Shown: positions 63,641 to 64,000 of the stretch, in pieces
How the letters are laid out: each line of letters starts with the position of its first letter
Numbering within the stretch: the stretch's first letter is position 1
Source: Aporrectodea caliginosa
Lineage: Eukaryota > Annelida > Clitellata > Crassiclitellata > Lumbricidae
DNA: 64,000 bases
Direction of reading: 5' to 3'
Assembly: GCA_020284085.1 (NCBI GenBank)
Contig: JACEVL010000770.1
Coordinates: 766,001 to 830,000 of the forward strand
The notes under the pieces: generated by a model
Told to the model about the DNA's origin: nothing
Databases searched by the model: none
Seen by the model: only the letters and a program-made list of their open reading frames with translations
Position numbers and translations under genes: made by a program

Positions 63641-64000
63641 GTCAGTACACGATGACATCACGTTTCTTTCTAACCTCGTTATTAGCATAATAATAATTAT
63701 TATAATGCCAGTCAGTAAAGAAGTTACGTATATATATTTAATATATATATATATATATATATAATTGAAGAAACATTGAGTTCACACCAACCATCGCAAG
63801 CACACTCGAGGCTGATTGGGTGCAAAGAATAGGCCTATGCCTATGCGGAATTTAGGCCTAAACCTTTTGTTTTATATCTTTAAAACTAGACCTATGGTCT
63901 TTAAAGCTAGGCCTATGTATATATTTATATATGTATACATATAACAATTGCAATTAGCCTATAATTACTTGAAACTTCTTTTCTGCCTAGGTTGGGTCTG
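63641..64000 (+). other. Start of tetraspanin intron 3
   Basis: Intronic sequence with a (TA)n run at 63736-63762 and several TAGGCCTA motifs. The next exon lies outside the window. Confidence 0.6.

Overview
This window is genomic DNA from a metazoan. It is intron-rich, packed with transposable-element remains and microsatellites, and has GT-AG introns, TATA-type promoters and AATAAA poly(A) signals; nothing in it looks prokaryotic. TMEM41B, alpha-arrestin and peripherin-type tetraspanin genes, together with L2/CR1-like LINEs, tRNA-headed SINEs, hAT, piggyBac-like and other inverted-repeat elements and the over-used palindrome TAGGCCTA, suggest a marine invertebrate. Deuterostome or mollusc both remain possible; I cannot name the species.

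Layout. 1-3890: repeats only, ending in an L2/CR1-like LINE tail. 3983-11168 (+): a complete seven-exon TMEM41B gene (324 aa deduced), with a 37-bp-period minisatellite inside an inverted-repeat element in intron 1 and a vestigial duplicate of exon 2. 11440-19600: intergenic, with several well-delimited DNA transposons (hAT elements with 8-bp target duplications and a TTA-type MITE landed in an 84-bp minisatellite). 19650-52170 (+): a tandem cluster of three alpha-arrestin (arrestin domain-containing) genes. Copy A (20522-26438, 362 aa) and copy B (33834-40242, 366 aa) are intact seven-exon genes sharing exon phases and a PPAY motif. Copy C (46852-52169) keeps exons 1-4 but has a 671-bp inverted-repeat element in exon 3, and exons 5-7 are missing. 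Copies B and C share a near-identical CRE-containing promoter (about 580 bp) and untranslated first exon.

Between copies A and B, on the minus strand, a compact two-exon gene (30654-30126) appears to encode an 85-aa protein with an acidic leader followed by an arginine-rich, protamine-like tail. It has TATA-like, CCAAT and poly(A) signals, and its 5' splice site sits inside a long hairpin.

52200-58540 is a composite of two about 1.8-kb direct repeats with TG...CA ends around a 2.6-kb interior without recognisable proteins, probably a young non-autonomous LTR element. 59803-63640 (+) carries the first three coding exons of a peripherin/ROM1-like tetraspanin that runs off the window.

How the genes relate. 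TMEM41B is an ER lipid scramblase of autophagy and lipid mobilisation; alpha-arrestins link membrane cargo to NEDD4-type ubiquitin ligases; the tetraspanin is a membrane-organising protein. No pathway connects them; the organising theme is tandem gene duplication followed by transposon decay. Copy B serves as an 'empty site' that makes four insertions in copy C readable to the base or nearly so.
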